NCBI GenBank assembly: GCA_003132125.1
Contig: PKWT01000270.1
Span: 1 to 9,467, forward strand
Origin: Micrococcales bacterium
Lineage (GTDB): Bacteria > Actinomycetota > Actinomycetes > Actinomycetales > Dermatophilaceae
Direction of reading: 5' to 3'
Length of the DNA stretch: 9,467 nt
Position numbers and translations under genes: made by a program. Below, one piece after another: positions 1 to 6,796 of the stretch (positions are counted from its first letter, which is position 1; each line of letters begins with the position of its first letter). Below the pieces are notes generated by a model. The model did no database searches. It was not told the origin of the DNA and saw only the letters and a program-made list of their open reading frames with translations.

Positions 1-1311
1 CCGCAGATCGCGGCCACGCTCGCCGTCTTCATCGGTATCGCGCTCGCCGGAATCATCCTCATGCTGACCGGCCACTTCACCGGCACGGACAAGCGCCCCA
101 CCATGGACGTTGCGCGCACCTCGTTGACGGGCGCGGCCACGGTCGTGCTGTCAGGCATCGGCGTCGGCCTCGAGTCCGCGGTCTACACCACGGTCATCAT
201 CGCCTCGGCGGTCTACCTCGCCTTCCTCATCGGTGGCGGATCCGTTGTCCTGTCGTTGTTCCTGATCGCGCTGGCTGGTTGTGGTCTGCTGACCACCGTC
301 GGTGTCATCGTCGCCATGGACACCTTCGGCCCGGTCTCGGACAACGCTCAGGGAATCGCCGAGATGTCTGGCGACGTCCACGGCGAAGGAGTCCAGGTCC
401 TGACCGAGCTCGACGCGGTCGGCAACACCACCAAGGCCATCACCAAGGGCATCGCGATCGCCACGGCAGTTCTGGCGGCGACCGCGCTCTTCGGGTCGTA
501 CACCGACGCGTGGCAGACCGAGGTCAAGAAGATCGTTGCCGCGGGTCTCAAGGAGCAGCCGAGCAACTTCGTCCAGTCGATGTTCGACCTGCAGATCGTC
601 ACCCCGAGCACGCTCGTGGGCCTGCTGATCGGGTCCTCGGTCGTCTTCCTGTTCTCCGGTCTCGCCATCAACGCCGTGACACGCGCTGCAGGGGCCATCG
701 TCTTCGAGGTGCGGCGCCAGTTCCGCGAGCACCCCGGGATCATGGACTACACCGAGAAGCCCGAGTACGGCAAAGTCGTCGACATCTGCACCAAGGACTC
801 GCTGCGTGAGCTCGCGACGCCTGGTCTGCTGGCCGCCCTCATGCCCGTCGTGGTGGGCTTCGGCCTGGGCATCGGACCGCTCGCAGGGTTCCTGGCGGGC
901 GCGATCGGCACTGGTGCCCTGATGGCCGTCTTCCTGGCCAACGCAGGTGGTTCGTGGGACAACGCCAAGAAGATCGTCGAGGATGGCGCTCACGGTGGCA
1001 AGGGCTCTGCTGCCCACGAGGCGACGATCATCGGTGACACCGTCGGTGACCCGTTCAAGGACACTGCCGGCCCGGCCATCAACCCGTTGATCAAGGTCAT
1101 GAACCTCGTGTCGTTGCTGATCGCCCCGGCGGTCGTCACCCTCACGGTCGGCGATGGAGCCAACATGGCGATCCGTCTGGGCATTGCCCTGGTCGCCCTG
1201 GCGATCGTCATAGGCGCAGTGGTTGTCAGCCGTAGTCGCGAGATCGGGATCGGTGTTGACGCTGACGGCGACCCCGAGCCGACGGAAGCACCAACACCAA
1301 CGTCGGTGTGA
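1..1311 (+). CDS. hppA: K+-independent proton-translocating membrane pyrophosphatase, C-terminal part
   Basis: Integral membrane pump that couples hydrolysis of cytoplasmic pyrophosphate to proton export. The reading frame is open from base 1, so the N-terminal part (family usually about 700-800 residues) lies off the left edge; 436 codons are visible. Family landmarks are present: SDNAQGIAEMSG (from about base 337), GNTTKAITKG (421-450), NAGGSWDNAKK (from about 940), and the final GDTVGDPFKDTAGPAIN block (about 1033-1083). These carry conserved Asp, Asn and Lys residues of the Mg-pyrophosphate site. Many long hydrophobic helices separate them. In this family a Lys at the first variable position of GNTT(K/A) and Thr three residues on mark the K+-independent proton-pumping subclass; here they are Lys (433-435) and Thr (442-444). 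Na+-pumping members are K+-dependent, so proton pumping is the better inference. The gene ends in a short acidic, Pro/Thr-rich tail. Family is certain; ion specificity is inferred from signature residues. Confidence 0.97.
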   Translation, partial: PQIAATLAVFIGIALAGIILMLTGHFTGTDKRPTMDVARTSLTGAATVVLSGIGVGLESAVYTTVIIASAVYLAFLIGGGSVVLSLFLIALAGCGLLTTVGVIVAMDTFGPVSDNAQGIAEMSGDVHGEGVQVLTELDAVGNTTKAITKGIAIATAVLAATALFGSYTDAWQTEVKKIVAAGLKEQPSNFVQSMFDLQIVTPSTLVGLLIGSSVVFLFSGLAINAVTRAAGAIVFEVRRQFREHPGIMDYTEKPEYGKVVDICTKDSLRELATPGLLAALMPVVVGFGLGIGPLAGFLAGAIGTGALMAVFLANAGGSWDNAKKIVEDGAHGGKGSAAHEATIIGDTVGDPFKDTAGPAINPLIKVMNLVSLLIAPAVVTLTVGDGANMAIRLGIALVALAIVIGAVVVSRSREIGIGVDADGDPEPTEAPTPTSV

Positions 1312-1326
1312 CAGCAGACTGAAACA

Positions 1327-1344
1327 CCCGGCATACCCGCCGGG
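1327..1344 (+). terminator. Small GC hairpin just after hppA
   Basis: A perfect 6-bp stem (CCCGGC/GCCGGG) with a 6-nt loop starts 15 nt after the hppA stop codon. It is short and has no U-tract. It may be part of a tandem terminator with the stronger hairpin at 1353-1392, or chance in GC-rich DNA. Confidence 0.35.
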
Positions 1345-1352
1345 ACAACGCA

Positions 1353-1392
1353 CTGGTGGCCGGTCATCTCTTCGGAGGTGACCGGCCACCAG
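1353..1392 (+). terminator. Strong UUCG-capped hairpin, likely hppA terminator
   Basis: Bases 1353-1370 pair with 1375-1392. The outer 14 bp are perfect (CTGGTGGCCGGTCA against its complement), followed by a T-G wobble and three more pairs closing on a TTCG loop, so the RNA would carry an exceptionally stable C(UUCG)G tetraloop. There is no U-run afterwards, as in the U-less terminators proposed for actinobacteria. The wobble at 1367/1378 is a U-G pair only in the plus-strand RNA and an A/C mismatch in the minus-strand RNA. This favours a role in ending hppA transcription. It lies 41 nt past the hppA stop. Confidence 0.75.
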
Positions 1393-1433
1393 CATGTTGC
1401 GACCTTGCCGCGCGCCTCGCTCGGCCACGCCTT

Positions 1434-1491
1434 GGCAGGTTTGTTGCATGAATGGCTGCCGTAGTCGTGGCATTTGTGAAACAAACCCGCC
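1434..1491. repeat. Long imperfect inverted repeat between convergent genes
   Basis: Bases 1434-1445 (GGCAGGTTTGTT) face 1480-1491 (AACAAACCCGCC) with one A/C mismatch. After a G/A mismatch the same axis continues with 1447-1454 against 1471-1478, two of these eight pairs being G-T. The arms thus reach about 21 nt around a loop of about 16 nt. In the minus-strand RNA the outer mismatch becomes a G-U pair, giving a complete 12-bp stem 88 nt downstream of the dioxygenase stop, so it may end that transcript. No U-tract follows on either strand. Other possibilities are a remnant of a small mobile repeat or a structured RNA end. Confidence 0.5.
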
Positions 1492-1578
1492 AACGGACCG
1501 TGAATTCACCGCTCGGTGGGTAGGACGTCCGCTGGGCGAGGTGAGGTGTCGCGCCTGTTTGAAGGGCTCGGTGCAGCG

Positions 1579-2391
1579 TCAGTTGAACTGCCAGGACCGC
1601 TTGGACAGGCCGTACCAGAAGCCGTCGATGACGCTGCGGCTCGTGAGGTCACCGGACTCGTAGGCAGCACCGAGAGAGACGAACAACGGGGCGAAGTGCT
1701 CCGTGCGTGGGTGGGCCTCGCGCGCGCCGGGCGCCTTGCGCAGAAAGTCGAGGATCGAGTCGACGTCGGCGGATGCCATGGCCTCGCGCGCCCAGGCATC
1801 GAACTCCTGCGAAGCGCGGGGTGCCCTTGCTTGTGGGCTGGCCGAGGGGTTGAACCAGCGCAAGTTGTGGGTGGTGAACCCTGACCCGACGATCAGGGTC
1901 CCCTGTTCCCGCAGAGGCGCGATCTTGCGGCCGATCTCGAACAGCTTCTGGGGCTCGAGGGTCGGCATCGACATCTGCAGGACCGGGATGTCGGCCTCTG
2001 GGAACATCTCGACGAGGGGTATGTAGGCGCCGTGGTCGAGGCCGCGACCCGGGTCCTGCTGCACAGGGACTTCTGGCGTGCGCAACAGTCTGGTGACGTC
2101 GGCCGCGAGCGAGGGGGCGCCCGGCGCGTCATACGTCACCTCGTAGTAGCGCTGAGGGAAGCCCCAGAAGTCGTACACGAGGGGCACCGTGGTGGTCGCC
2201 GACAGAGCGAGAGGGGCTTCCTCCCAGTGGGCCGAGACCATCAAGATGTTGGTCGGTCGGGGCAGATCGGCTGACCAGGATGCGAGCTCAGCGGTCCACC
2301 TGCTGTCGTCCGCGAGCGGGGGAGCGCCGTGGCTGAGGTACAGGACTGGCATCCGGCTTGTGCTGGCTGGAGAGTCGGCGCTCGAGGTCAT
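1579..2391 (-). CDS. ygiD: LigB-family class III extradiol dioxygenase (4,5-DOPA dioxygenase-like, YgiD type)
   Basis: Non-heme metal enzyme of the class III extradiol ring-cleavage superfamily. Bacterial YgiD and plant DODA relatives open the ring of catechols such as DOPA; the natural substrate here is unknown. Counting from the ATG at 2391 (270 residues, normal for the family), the likely metal and active-site histidines are H21 (YLSHGAPP), H55 (VSAHW), H120 (GLDHGAYIPL), H175 (GFTTHNLR) and H232 in AHPRTEHFAPLF. No signal peptide is visible, so it should be cytoplasmic. The frame extends to a TTG at 2409, but I prefer ATG 2391: a promoter-like element ends 6 nt before it and there is no Shine-Dalgarno, consistent with a leaderless message. 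The gene converges on hppA and diverges from topA, so it is a single-gene unit. Family certain; the DOPA label is by similarity only. Confidence 0.9.
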   Translation of the reverse strand: MTSSADSPASTSRMPVLYLSHGAPPLADDSRWTAELASWSADLPRPTNILMVSAHWEEAPLALSATTTVPLVYDFWGFPQRYYEVTYDAPGAPSLAADVTRLLRTPEVPVQQDPGRGLDHGAYIPLVEMFPEADIPVLQMSMPTLEPQKLFEIGRKIAPLREQGTLIVGSGFTTHNLRWFNPSASPQARAPRASQEFDAWAREAMASADVDSILDFLRKAPGAREAHPRTEHFAPLFVSLGAAYESGDLTSRSVIDGFWYGLSKRSWQFN

Positions 2392-2397
2392 GGTTCG

Positions 2398-2426
2398 ACA
2401 GTACGACAAACAAGTTAAGCATTCAA
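2398..2426 (-). promoter_or_regulatory. Candidate leaderless promoter of the dioxygenase gene
   Basis: On the minus strand, TTGAAT (complement of 2421-2426) is separated by exactly 17 nt from TACTGT (complement of 2398-2403, fitting TANNNT). Six bases later comes the ATG at 2391, so transcription would begin at or next to the A of ATG. The absence of a Shine-Dalgarno in front of that ATG agrees with a leaderless transcript. Prediction by eye only. Confidence 0.5.
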
Positions 2427-2428
2427 CT
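2413..2428. promoter_or_regulatory. Inverted repeat over the -35 of the dioxygenase promoter, possible MarR-type operator
   Basis: AGTTAAGCATTCAACT has mirror-symmetric ends (AGTT...AACT) and two further symmetric positions within a 16-bp span in a locally AT-rich stretch. It covers the proposed -35. The shape resembles operators I recall for MarR-family regulators, which often control catechol- or quinone-handling genes. No MarR gene is in the window, so the regulator would be elsewhere. Confidence 0.35.
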
Positions 2429-2576
2429 ACATTGTGCGAACGACTGTCCTAGTTTGACGTGATTCACATCGCATCCGCCGCCGCGGGTTCGGGTGAACTG
2501 GACAGCAGGCGTTACCGTCTATCCGCATTGCCATGTCGGAGCAGCGACGAATCCGTTGCACGTGGTGATGGGAAGT
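2429..2576. other. Intergenic stretch between the divergent dioxygenase and topA genes
   Basis: About 150 bases that should contain the topA promoter. A TTGACG at 2454-2459 and a TACCGT further downstream are -35-like and -10-like, but no pair at a good spacing stands out. An arginine-rich frame running through here into topA (including an ATG at 2582) is a shadow. I see no hairpin or RNA gene. Confidence 0.4.
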
Positions 2577-2577
2577 T

Positions 2578-2591
2578 GAGGATGAAACGTG
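2578..2591 (+). promoter_or_regulatory. Ribosome binding site and GTG start of topA
   Basis: GAGG at 2578-2581 lies 7 nt before the GTG at 2589. This supports GTG 2589 over the out-of-frame ATG at 2582. The protein from this GTG begins with a few residues followed directly by the family's conserved KLVIVESPAKAKKI. Confidence 0.8.
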
Positions 2592-5396
2592 GCACCAAGC
2601 TCCGGACGCAAGCTCGTCATCGTCGAGTCACCCGCAAAGGCCAAGAAGATCGCCGAGTTCCTCGGCAAGGGATACGACGTCGACGCCAGCGTTGGACACA
2701 TTCGGGATCTGCCCAACCCCAGCGAGCTGCCCGCGGACATGAAGAAGGGTCCCTACGGCCGGTTCGCGGTCGACGTGGACAACGGTTTCGACGCCTACTA
2801 TGTCGTCGACCCGGGCAAGCGCAAGAAGGTGGCCGAGCTCAAGCGACTGCTCAAGGATGCCGACGAGCTCCTGCTGGCCACTGATGAGGACCGCGAGGGC
2901 GAGGCCATCGCATGGCACCTGCTCGAGGTGCTCAAGCCCAAGGTGCCGGTCCGTCGGATGGTGTTCCACGAGATCACCAAAGAGGCCATCGTCCGCGCTG
3001 TGAACGAGACCCGCGAGCTCGACACCAGGCTGGTGGACGCGCAGGAGACCCGCCGTATCCTCGACCGTCTCTTTGGGTACGAGGTCTCGCCGGTGCTGTG
3101 GCGCAAGGTACGTCAAGGCCTGTCGGCTGGCCGTGTGCAGTCCGTCGCAACGCGCATCGTGGTCGAGCGCGAGCGTGAGCGGATGGCCTTCCGTCGTGCG
3201 TCCTACTGGGACGTCGAGGGCGACTTCGCTCCGAATTCCGCTGCGACACAAAGTTTCTCTGCCCGGCTGAGCCTGGTCGACGGCAAGCGCGTGGCCACCG
3301 GTCGGGACTTCGGTGACGACGGACTGCTCAAGGGTGACAGCGTGACTCGGCTCGACGAGGCCACGGCCAACCTCATCGCCAATGCAGTCATGGACAACAG
3401 TGGCGTCAAGGTCACTGACGTTGCCGAGAAGCCCTACACCCGCCGTCCCTACGCTCCCTTCACGACATCGACGCTGCAGCAGGAAGCAAGCCGCAAGCTG
3501 CACCTGTCGAGCAAGAACGCCATGCGGGTGGCCCAGCGCCTGTACGAGAACGGCTACATCACCTACATGCGAACCGACTCGACCACGCTGTCGGAGGCCG
3601 CCCTGACCGCGGCCCGCGGCCAGGCTCGGGACATGTACGGCGCGGAGTACGTCCCCGACTCCCCTCGTCGCTATGAGAAGAAGGTCAAGAACGCACAGGA
3701 GGCTCACGAGGCGATCCGCCCGGCGGGTGACCGGTTCCGCACCCCCGCGCAGGTAGCCGGCGAGCTGCGTGGCGAGGAGTTCGGGCTCTACGAGCTGATC
3801 TGGAAGCGCACGGTTGCGTCACAGATGGCTGACGCTCGCGGTTCCACTGCGACCGTCAAGCTCGGCGCCACCTTGGCCCTTCCGGAAGGGCCACGCGTTG
3901 TTGAGTTCAGCGCCAGCGGCACGGTCATCACGTTCCGTGGCTTCCTGGCGGCCTACGAAGAGGGCCGTGATGACGATGCGACTGCGCGTGCGCAGGCTGC
4001 TGACGAGGAGCGTCGACTGCCGAAGCTCTCTGTCGGGGTCTCCCTCGATGTGCTCCGAGCGGCGGCGGATGGGCACGAGACGACGCCTCCGGCCCGCTAT
4101 ACGGAAGCAACGCTGGTGAAGTCCATGGAGGAGAAGGGGATTGGCCGTCCGTCGACCTACGCGACGATCATGGGCACGATCCAGGATCGCGGCTACGTCA
4201 ACAGTCGCGGCTCCGCGCTGATCCCCACCTGGCTGGCATTCGCCGTGACCCGGCTGCTTGAGGAGCACTTCGGCAACCTCGTCGACTACGACTTCACCGC
4301 TTCCATGGAGGAGGGCCTCGACCGGATCGCCAACGGTGAGGAGCAGCGGGTCGACTGGCTCACCCGCTTCTACTTTGGCGAAGAGGCCATCTCGCTCGAA
4401 GGCCTGCGCCACCTCGTGGCGGACCTCGGCGAGATTGACGCCCGCGAGATCTCCACCATCCCGATCGGCGAGGGAATCGTCGTGCGGGTCGGCCGTTACG
4501 GCCCCTACGTCGAAGAGACCGCTCCGGTCGGGGTCGACCAGGCCACCGGCGAGGCTGCCGACGACGCCACCGGTGAGTCCCGCCGCGCCACTATCAATGA
4601 CGACATCGCTCCCGACGAGATGTCGCCGGCCAAGGCCCGGGAGCTGCTGGATGCGGCTGCCGACGACGGCCGCGTCCTGGGGCAGGACCCTGAGACCGGG
4701 CGCGACATCGTGGCCAAGGCCGGTCGCTACGGCCCCTATGTCACCGAGGTGCTTCCCGATTCTGAGGAGCCGCCCACCAAGTCCACACGTGGCAAGTCCA
4801 AGGTCAAGCCGCGCACGGCCAGTCTCTTTGCGGGCATGGACCTCGCCTCCCTCGACATCGACACCGCGCTGCAGCTGCTCACCCTGCCGCGCAGCCTGGG
4901 CAAGGACCCCGCCGATGGCGAGGAGATCACGGCGCAGAACGGTCGCTACGGTCCCTACCTCAAGAAAGGCACCGACTCGCGTTCCATCCAGGCCGAGTCG
5001 CAGCTCTTCACCATCACGTTTGAGGAAGCGCTGGCGATCTATGCCCAGCCCAAGCAGCGCGGTCGGGCCGCCGCGGCTCCGCTCAAGGAGCTGGGCGACG
5101 ACCCGGCGTCAGGCAAGCCGATGGTGGTCAAGGAGGGCCGGTTCGGCGCCTATGTCACCGACGGCGAGACCAACGCGACCTTGCGCAAGGATGACCAACC
5201 CGAGACCATCACGCCCGAGCGTGGCGCCGAGCTGTTGGCGGAGAAACGGGCTCGCGGCCCGGTGACCCGCAAACGCGCCGCCAAGAAGTCCACGGCCAAG
5301 AAGTCGGCGACCAAGAAAACCGCCGCCAAGAAGTCGGCGACCAAGAAGGCTACGGCCAAGACAGCAGCCAAGAAGACCGCGGCGAAGAAGGCCTGA
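2589..5396 (+). CDS. topA: DNA topoisomerase I (type IA)
   Basis: Relaxes negative supercoils by cutting one strand through a 5'-phosphotyrosine link; 935 residues from the GTG. The TOPRIM domain comes first, with E13 in IVESPAKA and the acidic metal triad D99, D101, E103 in DEDREGE. The catalytic tyrosine is Y326 in YITYMRTDST, followed by R328. Further family blocks are HEAIRPAG, and RYTEATLVKSMEE plus KGIGRPSTYATIM. The C-terminal half holds four GRYGPY-type repeats starting near residues 635, 712, 785 and 850 (the last reads GRFGAY). I see no cysteine in the protein, so the four-cysteine zinc fingers of the E. coli enzyme are absent, as is usual in actinobacteria. The last 41 residues are a lysine/alanine tail. 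In mycobacterial TopA such a tail aids DNA binding and processivity. The start is supported by the GAGG at 2578-2581. Confidence 0.98.
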   Translation: MAPSSGRKLVIVESPAKAKKIAEFLGKGYDVDASVGHIRDLPNPSELPADMKKGPYGRFAVDVDNGFDAYYVVDPGKRKKVAELKRLLKDADELLLATDEDREGEAIAWHLLEVLKPKVPVRRMVFHEITKEAIVRAVNETRELDTRLVDAQETRRILDRLFGYEVSPVLWRKVRQGLSAGRVQSVATRIVVERERERMAFRRASYWDVEGDFAPNSAATQSFSARLSLVDGKRVATGRDFGDDGLLKGDSVTRLDEATANLIANAVMDNSGVKVTDVAEKPYTRRPYAPFTTSTLQQEASRKLHLSSKNAMRVAQRLYENGYITYMRTDSTTLSEAALTAARGQARDMYGAEYVPDSPRRYEKKVKNAQEAHEAIRPAGDRFRTPAQVAGELRGEEFGLYELIWKRTVASQMADARGSTATVKLGATLALPEGPRVVEFSASGTVITFRGFLAAYEEGRDDDATARAQAADEERRLPKLSVGVSLDVLRAAADGHETTPPARYTEATLVKSMEEKGIGRPSTYATIMGTIQDRGYVNSRGSALIPTWLAFAVTRLLEEHFGNLVDYDFTASMEEGLDRIANGEEQRVDWLTRFYFGEEAISLEGLRHLVADLGEIDAREISTIPIGEGIVVRVGRYGPYVEETAPVGVDQATGEAADDATGESRRATINDDIAPDEMSPAKARELLDAAADDGRVLGQDPETGRDIVAKAGRYGPYVTEVLPDSEEPPTKSTRGKSKVKPRTASLFAGMDLASLDIDTALQLLTLPRSLGKDPADGEEITAQNGRYGPYLKKGTDSRSIQAESQLFTITFEEALAIYAQPKQRGRAAAAPLKELGDDPASGKPMVVKEGRFGAYVTDGETNATLRKDDQPETITPERGAELLAEKRARGPVTRKRAAKKSTAKKSATKKTAAKKSATKKATAKTAAKKTAAKKA
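5271..5393 (+). repeat. Lysine/alanine repeat tail of TopA with internal DNA repeat
   Basis: Residues 895-935 contain 16 lysines, one arginine and no acidic residue, built from five-residue units such as SATKK and TAAKK, like a histone H1 tail. At DNA level a 23-nt block at 5295-5317 recurs exactly at 5325-5347 (30-nt period), so the array could change length by slippage or recombination. Confidence 0.85.
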
Positions 5397-5398
5397 CC

Positions 5399-6754
5399 GT
5401 GACCGGCATCGACCCGGCCACCTCGCGGTCTCTCTCGCATCGCCTGGCGGTCGAGCAGTCGACCTGTCGGTTGCCTTCGATCGCCGCAGGGCTGGTGCGC
5501 AGTGGTGAGCTGGTCTGGTCCGGCGCGGTGGGAACCCTCGACGGGCAGGCCGACGGCGTGGCGGCGACTCTTGAGACGCAGTACCGAATCGGATCGATCA
5601 CCAAGACCTTCGTGGCAGTCGAGGTGCTGCGGATGCGCGACGAGGGGCTGCTCGACCTGAACGATTCCCTCCGCCGGCACATCGACGACACGCCGTTCGG
5701 CGACATCACGATCGCCCAACTTCTCTCGCACACCTCTGGCCTGCAGGCCGAGACCAACGGGCCGTGGTGGGAGCGGACGCCCGGCGGGACCTGGGCGGAG
5801 CTGATGTCGAGCAAGCCGGGGCTGAAGTTCAGACCGGGCGCGAGATTCCACTACTCGAACGTTGGGTATGCCGTGCTCGGCGAGCTGATCGGAAGGCTGC
5901 GCGGCCAACCATGGGGCGAGGTCGTGCGCCGAGACCTGTTGGAGCCGTTGGGAATGCGCCGTACCACTGCCCGGCCGCAGGGGCCAGCCGCTCATGGCCT
6001 CGGCGTGCACCCGCTCGCTGACCTGCTGCATGTCGAGCCTGAGCATGATGCCGCGTCCATGGCTCCTGCCGGCCAGCTCTGGTCCACGGTGCAGGACCTG
6101 TCCCGGTGGGCTGCGTTCCTGGCAGGGGAGACTGCGGGCCTGCTTTCCGCAGACACCCTCGACGAGATGCGCTCGCCCATCGCCCTCGATGACAAGTCAG
6201 GGGCAGCCTGGACCGGTGCATATGGTCTCGGCACTCAGCTCTGGAACATCGATGGCACCCGGTATGTCGGCCACGGTGGCTCGATGCCCGGCTTCCTCGC
6301 CGGCGTGCGCGTCAACAACGAGACCGGTGACGGTTGCGTGGTCTTCGCCAACTCGACCTCCGGGCTGGGTGCCGTCAGCACCGATCTGATGGCCATCCTG
6401 GCTGACCGCGAGCCGATCGCGCCCAAGGCCTGGTCGGCTGACTCTGACCAGGCGAGAGTCCTGGAGCTGACGGGCGAATGGTATTGGGGCCCCGTGGCAT
6501 TCACCATGTCGGCCACCCGGGACGGATACCTCGTCCTGGGTGAGCCTGGTGCTGGACGAGGATGCCGCTTCAAACCGGCAGCCGACGGCTGGACAGGTCT
6601 TGACGGGTACTACTCGGGAGAGACGCTCACCGTGGTCCGGGACGGCTCCAATCGGGTCAGCCACCTTGACCTCGGCTCATTCCGCTTCACACGCACCCCC
6701 TACGATCCGGCCGCCGACGTTCCCGGTGATGTCGACCCCGCCGGCTGGCACTAG
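5399..6754 (+). CDS. Serine hydrolase of the class C beta-lactamase / penicillin-binding protein fold
   Basis: 451 residues from the GTG at 5399. The three active-site motifs of the fold are in order: S66-I-T-K69 (nucleophile and base, GSITKTF), Y152-S-N154 (FHYSNVGYAVLGEL) and H292-G-G294 (VGHGGSMPGF), the last replacing KTG as is common in esterase and peptidase members. After the catalytic domain a C-terminal beta-rich region (from about residue 355) resembles the lipocalin-like appendage seen in relatives. No signal peptide or membrane segment is visible, so it probably acts in the cytoplasm. Substrate unknown: a D-amino-acid peptidase, esterase or amidase is as likely as a true beta-lactamase. 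The start lies 2 nt after the topA stop with a purine-rich AAGAAGG in the topA end as possible ribosome site. This implies co-transcription and perhaps translational coupling with topA. Moving the start downstream would soon remove conserved sequence, so I keep GTG. Confidence 0.88.
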   Translation: MTGIDPATSRSLSHRLAVEQSTCRLPSIAAGLVRSGELVWSGAVGTLDGQADGVAATLETQYRIGSITKTFVAVEVLRMRDEGLLDLNDSLRRHIDDTPFGDITIAQLLSHTSGLQAETNGPWWERTPGGTWAELMSSKPGLKFRPGARFHYSNVGYAVLGELIGRLRGQPWGEVVRRDLLEPLGMRRTTARPQGPAAHGLGVHPLADLLHVEPEHDAASMAPAGQLWSTVQDLSRWAAFLAGETAGLLSADTLDEMRSPIALDDKSGAAWTGAYGLGTQLWNIDGTRYVGHGGSMPGFLAGVRVNNETGDGCVVFANSTSGLGAVSTDLMAILADREPIAPKAWSADSDQARVLELTGEWYWGPVAFTMSATRDGYLVLGEPGAGRGCRFKPAADGWTGLDGYYSGETLTVVRDGSNRVSHLDLGSFRFTRTPYDPAADVPGDVDPAGWH

Positions 6755-6759
6755 GGGAC

Positions 6760-6790
6760 TTGACCCTCACGCGACGTGAGGCCGCAGGGT
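6760..6790 (+). promoter_or_regulatory. tipA-type MerR-activated promoter with 19-bp spacer
   Basis: TTGACC (6760-6765) and CAGGGT (6785-6790) are separated by exactly 19 bp, the overlong spacer typical of promoters activated by MerR-family DNA distortion. From memory, the Streptomyces tipA promoter has TTGCAC, 19 bp, CAGCGT with a near-identical spacer. The -10 ends 6 nt before the ATG at 6797, so the transcript should start on or next to that A. The promoter begins 5 nt after the stop of the upstream hydrolase gene. Confidence 0.85.
6765..6781. promoter_or_regulatory. MerR/TipA operator, 7-3-7 inverted repeat
   Basis: CCTCACG, three bases (CGA), then CGTGAGG: a perfect 7-bp inverted repeat filling the promoter spacer. 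The arms are, as far as I recall, identical to those of the tipA operator, differing only in the central three bases. The expected binding protein is the product of the gene that follows (autoregulation). Confidence 0.85.
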
Positions 6791-6796
6791 TGGGAC

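Noticed and set aside
151..1509. Long minus-strand open frame (about 450 codons) opposite hppA
   Set aside because: Arg/Asp/Gly/Gln-rich translation with no recognisable family, mirroring hppA codon bias and running through the hairpins after hppA; a GC-rich shadow.
1312..1578. tRNA or small RNA gene in the convergent intergenic region
   Set aside because: The hairpins do not form a cloverleaf and no anticodon or T-loop pattern is present.
2392..2409. TTG start extending the dioxygenase by six residues
   Set aside because: TTG 2409 is upstream of the predicted -10, has no ribosome site, and adds no conserved sequence.
2459..2884. Open frame spanning the topA start, with an ATG at 2582
   Set aside because: Arg-rich, overlaps conserved TOPRIM codons; the GAGG at 2578-2581 serves the topA GTG at proper spacing.
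2628..3707. Minus-strand open frame of about 360 codons opposite topA
   Set aside because: Fully inside topA, composition explained by topA third-position GC; no motif seen.
4258..5265. Plus-strand frame of about 335 codons inside topA
   Set aside because: Ser/Pro/Arg-rich shadow of the topA C-terminal repeats, no start signal.
6776..6796. In-frame GTG upstream of the regulator ATG
   Set aside because: It lies inside the operator between -35 and -10, upstream of the predicted transcript start, so it would not be in the mRNA from this promoter.
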